This document shows positions 4,358 through 7,095 of a DNA stretch of 7,095 bases, one piece after another; the stretch's first letter is position 1; every line of letters begins with the position of its first letter. The notes under the pieces are model-generated. The model was not told the origin of the DNA and did not search any database. It saw only the letters and a program-made list of their open reading frames with translations. The DNA is from Fluviicola sp. (GTDB lineage Bacteria; Bacteroidota; Bacteroidia; Flavobacteriales_D; Crocinitomicaceae). Made by a program: the position numbers and the translations under genes. The stretch is from the NCBI RefSeq assembly GCF_030151805.1, contig NZ_JASLCN010000417.1, positions 1 through 7,095 on the forward strand, read 5' to 3'.

Positions 4358-7095
4358 ATGAATTTAAACAAAACCAAATCATCGCTTTTCTTCATTCTGT
4401 TGATGAGCTTCATTCAATCTGTTTCATACGGACAGGTTTCACTCGTTAAAGACATCAATCAAACGGCTGCTAATCTTACAAACTCGGATCCGAGTGATTT
4501 TACGGTGTCAAACAACAAATTATTTTTTATTGCAGAAACCGAATGGATCAGTAACCGGATGGTATGGGTATCCGACGGGACAGTTGCAGGAACGAAACCC
4601 TTGCTCAATACGCTTTTGCCATCCAGTTTGAAGGATGTAAACAACACACTTTATTTTATCGGATACGATGCTGCTCACGGTTATGAACTTTGGAAATCGG
4701 ATGGAACCGAAGCAGGTACCATGATGGTTAAAGACATCAAGCCGGGGAATGATAACAGCAATATTTCGTTTGTTGGAGAACTGAATGGTGAGCTTTATTT
4801 CAGAGCATCTGCGAACTCCTCAAATTTGCATTATTTGTGGAAAACGGATGGAACCGAAGCGGGAACCGTAGTGGCGGAGCAAGCACTGTGCAGTGGCGGA
4901 GAAGGCGCAGTATTGAACGGAAAATTGTATTATTCTGCAATTGGCTGGCCTTTTTTACTCTATGCAACGGACGGAACTCCGGGCGGGGCAACACAAATCT
5001 CTTCTGCGGTGGAGTCTCCGCTTGAAATTACGAAGTATGGAAACAAACTGGTGTTTTTCGGAGAGAACTATGCAACAGGTAAAGAAATATGGTGTAGTGA
5101 CGGAACCAGCGCAGGAACCATTTTATTGAAAGATATTTATGCGGGAAGTACCGGATCGAGTCCAACCGGCCTCACACTTTTCAATAATGAGTTGTACTTT
5201 CCTGCAACAGGTAATATCAACGGATTTGAAATCTGGAAAACAAATGGAACCAGTGCAGGGACAACTTTAGCGATCGAGCTGATTCCGGGTGCTACAGGCT
5301 CCAATTTTATCAGTAAGATCATGGAAAATAACGGTGAACTGATCTTTCTTGCCAGGGATGCAGGCAATCTGATGAATCTTTACAAATCAGATGGAACCAC
5401 CGCAGGAACACAATCCATCATGACCTTTCCGGGTGTGACAGTGCCAACACTTCTAACGAAAAATAACGGCGAGATCTATTTTGTATTCAATAACGGATCA
5501 AGTACTTCAGCACAACTTTGGAAAACCAACGGAACAGCTGCCGGCACGGTTTTACTTAAAACACTGAATTTTCCCCAAATCTACCAGGGAGTTGCGAGTA
5601 TGGGAACCTTTAATAATACCATTTATTTCGGAGGAAGTGACGCGACTTACGGCCGCGAATTGTGGCATTGTGACGGAACCACCACAGGAACCACTTTGTT
5701 TAAGGACTTGAACAGCCCCACGCACAGCAGACCGAGATTATTAACCGCAGTTGGCAATGAATTATTCTTTGTTGCTGATTCCGGAAATGTAGAAAACTAC
5801 TTGTTTAAATCAGATGGAACAGCTGCCGGAACTACCATGATTAAAAATATCAATACGATCGGACAGGAACCTCAGTACGAAATGGTTGCATATAACGGTA
5901 AAGCGTTATTTGGTAAACAGGGAATTCCAGGAGATGATGATTTGTTTGTATCTGACGGAACAGCCGCGGGAACACATTCGGTAAAAGATCTTCAATCCGG
6001 GTACACCTATCCGTATGCGTATACGGAAATGAACGGAATCATGTATTTCGTTACAAAATATTCGAATGCAGACTGGCTTTACAGAACCGATGGAACAACA
6101 GCGGGAACAACGCAGGTTTATACCGGGAGTTTAGGTTCCGCAAGCACGGGCAGTTATGTGCTGGATGACAGGTTAAAACGACTGGATAATAATCTTTACT
6201 TCAGGGGAGCAGACGGGGAGCTTTGGAAATCGGACGGAACAAATGCCGGAACTCAGCTACTCAAGAATATTAACACGAATCCGTCACAAGGTAGTGATCC
6301 GCGACAGTTTAAGGTATGTAACAATCAACTTTTCTTCATTGCAAATGACGCTACCGGTTCTAACCGGTTGTGGAAAACAGACGGAACCGCCGCAGGAACA
6401 GTAGCGGTGGGAACGGGAGAAGCAAGTCCGGCTCTTGCTTTGAATAACAATCTGCTGATTTTAGCCAGCCCGACTGTCAGCCAGCAAACGCTGTCGCTCT
6501 ATAATACTTCAACCGGTATAAGAACAACGCTTCAAACCTGGTCAGGTTACAGCAACAATATCGGTAAGTTCACCAGCCTCGATTCAATCGTTCTTTTTAC
6601 AGTTAAAGGAGTGATCTGGAAAACGAATGGTGTAACAGCTTCCATTGTGAAAGATACAAGATCGACTCCTACTTCTGATGGCCCTGAAAGCTTTACAAGA
6701 GTGGGTGATTTCCTTTATTTCATACAATATGATTTGGCAGGTCATAAGCAATTGTGGAGAACCAACGGAACAACATGCGGAACCAACAGAATTACACAAT
6801 TTGGCGGAGCTTACAACACCATTATTACCGATTTGGAAGTGATGGGCGGAGATGTTTATTTTTCAGCTTATACCCATGAGTATTCTCATGAACTTTGGAA
6901 GTTTAATGTGGTTCCTCCGATCGATACATTCATCAATGATACCATTTGTCCAAATACAACCCTGACCTGGAATAATATAACTCTTCAATCAACAGGATCA
7001 TACTGTCAGTCGTTTACAACTTCTATTGGACTTGATTCGATTGTTCATTTGAACCTGGTTGTAGATGCAACTCCAACGAATACGATTGACAATTT
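4358..7095 (+). CDS. Large exported ELWxxDGT-repeat protein (3' partial)
   Basis: The frame from the ATG at 4358 runs to the window edge with no stop: 912 complete codons visible. Residues 1-25 form a signal peptide (basic NKTK, hydrophobic 9-19, likely cleavage SYG|Q). After a strand SLVKDI (residues 28-33), residues 68-850 carry 17 units of the ELWxxDGTxAGT type about 46 residues apart, plus a final ELWKFN half unit. NCBI names such proteins 'ELWxxDGT repeat protein'; they are usually large secreted or surface proteins. The spacing and the pattern LYF-x-A / ELWKSDGT / AGTxxVKDI look like beta-propeller blades (inference). From residue 851 (VVPPIDTF) the sequence changes to a module with TICPNTTLTW and LDSIVHLNLVV, resembling the 'CDSIVTLNLTV' repeats common near the C-terminus of Bacteroidota surface proteins. 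A T9SS sorting domain is expected beyond the edge but not seen. Substrate or ligand is unknown. A terminator and its own promoter box suggest it starts its own transcript. Confidence 0.9.
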   Translation, partial: MNLNKTKSSLFFILLMSFIQSVSYGQVSLVKDINQTAANLTNSDPSDFTVSNNKLFFIAETEWISNRMVWVSDGTVAGTKPLLNTLLPSSLKDVNNTLYFIGYDAAHGYELWKSDGTEAGTMMVKDIKPGNDNSNISFVGELNGELYFRASANSSNLHYLWKTDGTEAGTVVAEQALCSGGEGAVLNGKLYYSAIGWPFLLYATDGTPGGATQISSAVESPLEITKYGNKLVFFGENYATGKEIWCSDGTSAGTILLKDIYAGSTGSSPTGLTLFNNELYFPATGNINGFEIWKTNGTSAGTTLAIELIPGATGSNFISKIMENNGELIFLARDAGNLMNLYKSDGTTAGTQSIMTFPGVTVPTLLTKNNGEIYFVFNNGSSTSAQLWKTNGTAAGTVLLKTLNFPQIYQGVASMGTFNNTIYFGGSDATYGRELWHCDGTTTGTTLFKDLNSPTHSRPRLLTAVGNELFFVADSGNVENYLFKSDGTAAGTTMIKNINTIGQEPQYEMVAYNGKALFGKQGIPGDDDLFVSDGTAAGTHSVKDLQSGYTYPYAYTEMNGIMYFVTKYSNADWLYRTDGTTAGTTQVYTGSLGSASTGSYVLDDRLKRLDNNLYFRGADGELWKSDGTNAGTQLLKNINTNPSQGSDPRQFKVCNNQLFFIANDATGSNRLWKTDGTAAGTVAVGTGEASPALALNNNLLILASPTVSQQTLSLYNTSTGIRTTLQTWSGYSNNIGKFTSLDSIVLFTVKGVIWKTNGVTASIVKDTRSTPTSDGPESFTRVGDFLYFIQYDLAGHKQLWRTNGTTCGTNRITQFGGAYNTIITDLEVMGGDVYFSAYTHEYSHELWKFNVVPPIDTFINDTICPNTTLTWNNITLQSTGSYCQSFTTSIGLDSIVHLNLVVDATPTNTIDN
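4559..6907 (+). repeat. 17.5 tandem ELWxxDGTxAGT units in the protein
   Basis: First codons of the 12-residue signatures are at 4559, 4685, 4832, 4955, 5084, 5228, 5375, 5513, 5657, 5798, 5939, 6074, 6218, 6365, 6494, 6611 and 6749, with a terminal ELWKFN at 6890. Spacing is 39-49 residues. Best copies are ELWKSDGTEAGT (4685), ELWKSDGTNAGT (6218) and RLWKTDGTAAGT (6365). Degenerate copies are LLYATDGTPGGA (4955), SLYNTSTGIRTT (6494) and VIWKTNGVTAS (6611). DNA identity between copies is limited to short stretches (for example gatggaaccgaagc at 4700 and 4847), so the array is an old protein-level repeat rather than a recent DNA duplication. Confidence 0.9.
6908..7095 (+). other. Start of a C-terminal surface-protein module in the ELWxxDGT protein
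   Basis: Codons 851-912 leave the ELWxxDGT pattern. A proline linker (VVPPIDTF) leads to DTICPNTTLTWNNITL, a Ser-Tyr-Cys-Gln segment and LDSIVHLNLVV. This layout resembles the short beta repeats whose consensus ends in CDSIVTLNLTV, found in tandem before T9SS sorting domains in many Bacteroidota proteins. Here the usual Cys before DSIV is Leu. The following residues (DATPTNTIDN) may be the linker to another copy. The module is cut by the window edge. Confidence 0.6.

Noticed and set aside
4459..6799. Several 60-76 codon frames on both strands
   Set aside because: All lie within the continuous frame of the ELWxxDGT protein, and their products show no family features.
4559..6907. Regularly spaced repeats that might suggest a CRISPR array or DNA minisatellite
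   Set aside because: The periodicity is at protein level, unit lengths vary in whole codons, and DNA identity between copies is short and patchy.

Overview
The window looks like chromosomal DNA of a Bacteroidota bacterium, most likely a flavobacterium. The evidence is a C-terminal type IX secretion (T9SS) sorting domain, three TAnnTTTG boxes of the Bacteroidota sigma factor, no Shine-Dalgarno sequences before any start, a LytTR/LytS-type two-component pair with a TPR sensor, an ELWxxDGT-repeat surface protein, and a base composition of roughly 40% GC by eye. The genus cannot be fixed. Crocinitomicaceae (Fluviicola-like) is only an impression. All five genes are on the + strand, and no RNA gene, insertion sequence, CRISPR array or origin was seen.

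Layout. (1) Bases 1-446 are the 3' end of a gene for a secreted protein ending in a T9SS type A sorting domain. It is closed by a perfect 12-bp hairpin terminator at 472-505. (2) A promoter box abuts that terminator and precedes a two-gene signalling operon: a LytTR response regulator (539-1285), then 17 bp later a membrane histidine kinase with a signal peptide, TPR sensor region, coiled coil, one membrane helix and a LytS-type kinase core (1303-3249). (3) A 140-bp gap holds a direct repeat, a perfect 9-5-9 bp dyad and a promoter box. It leads into a 240-residue lipoprotein of unknown function (3390-4112), closed by a strong two-tier terminator at 4156-4208. (4) After another promoter box comes a very large secreted protein (4358 to beyond the window edge, at least 912 codons, with no in-frame stop). 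It has 17 ELWxxDGT-type units at about 46-residue spacing plus a terminal half unit, then the start of a different C-terminal module.

How the parts may work together. The kinase and regulator almost certainly form a cognate pair: the TPR region outside the inner membrane would sense a signal, the kinase would phosphorylate Asp54 of the regulator, and the LytTR domain would bind DNA. No strong terminator is visible between the kinase and the lipoprotein, so the lipoprotein may be partly co-transcribed with the pair or controlled through the dyad in front of it. That link is inference. The first and last genes encode likely exported surface or secreted proteins, separated from the signalling block by terminators. 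I see no clearly novel multi-gene system. The best leads are the propeller-like architecture of the ELWxxDGT protein, including an apparent N-to-C closure, and the dyad before the lipoprotein gene.
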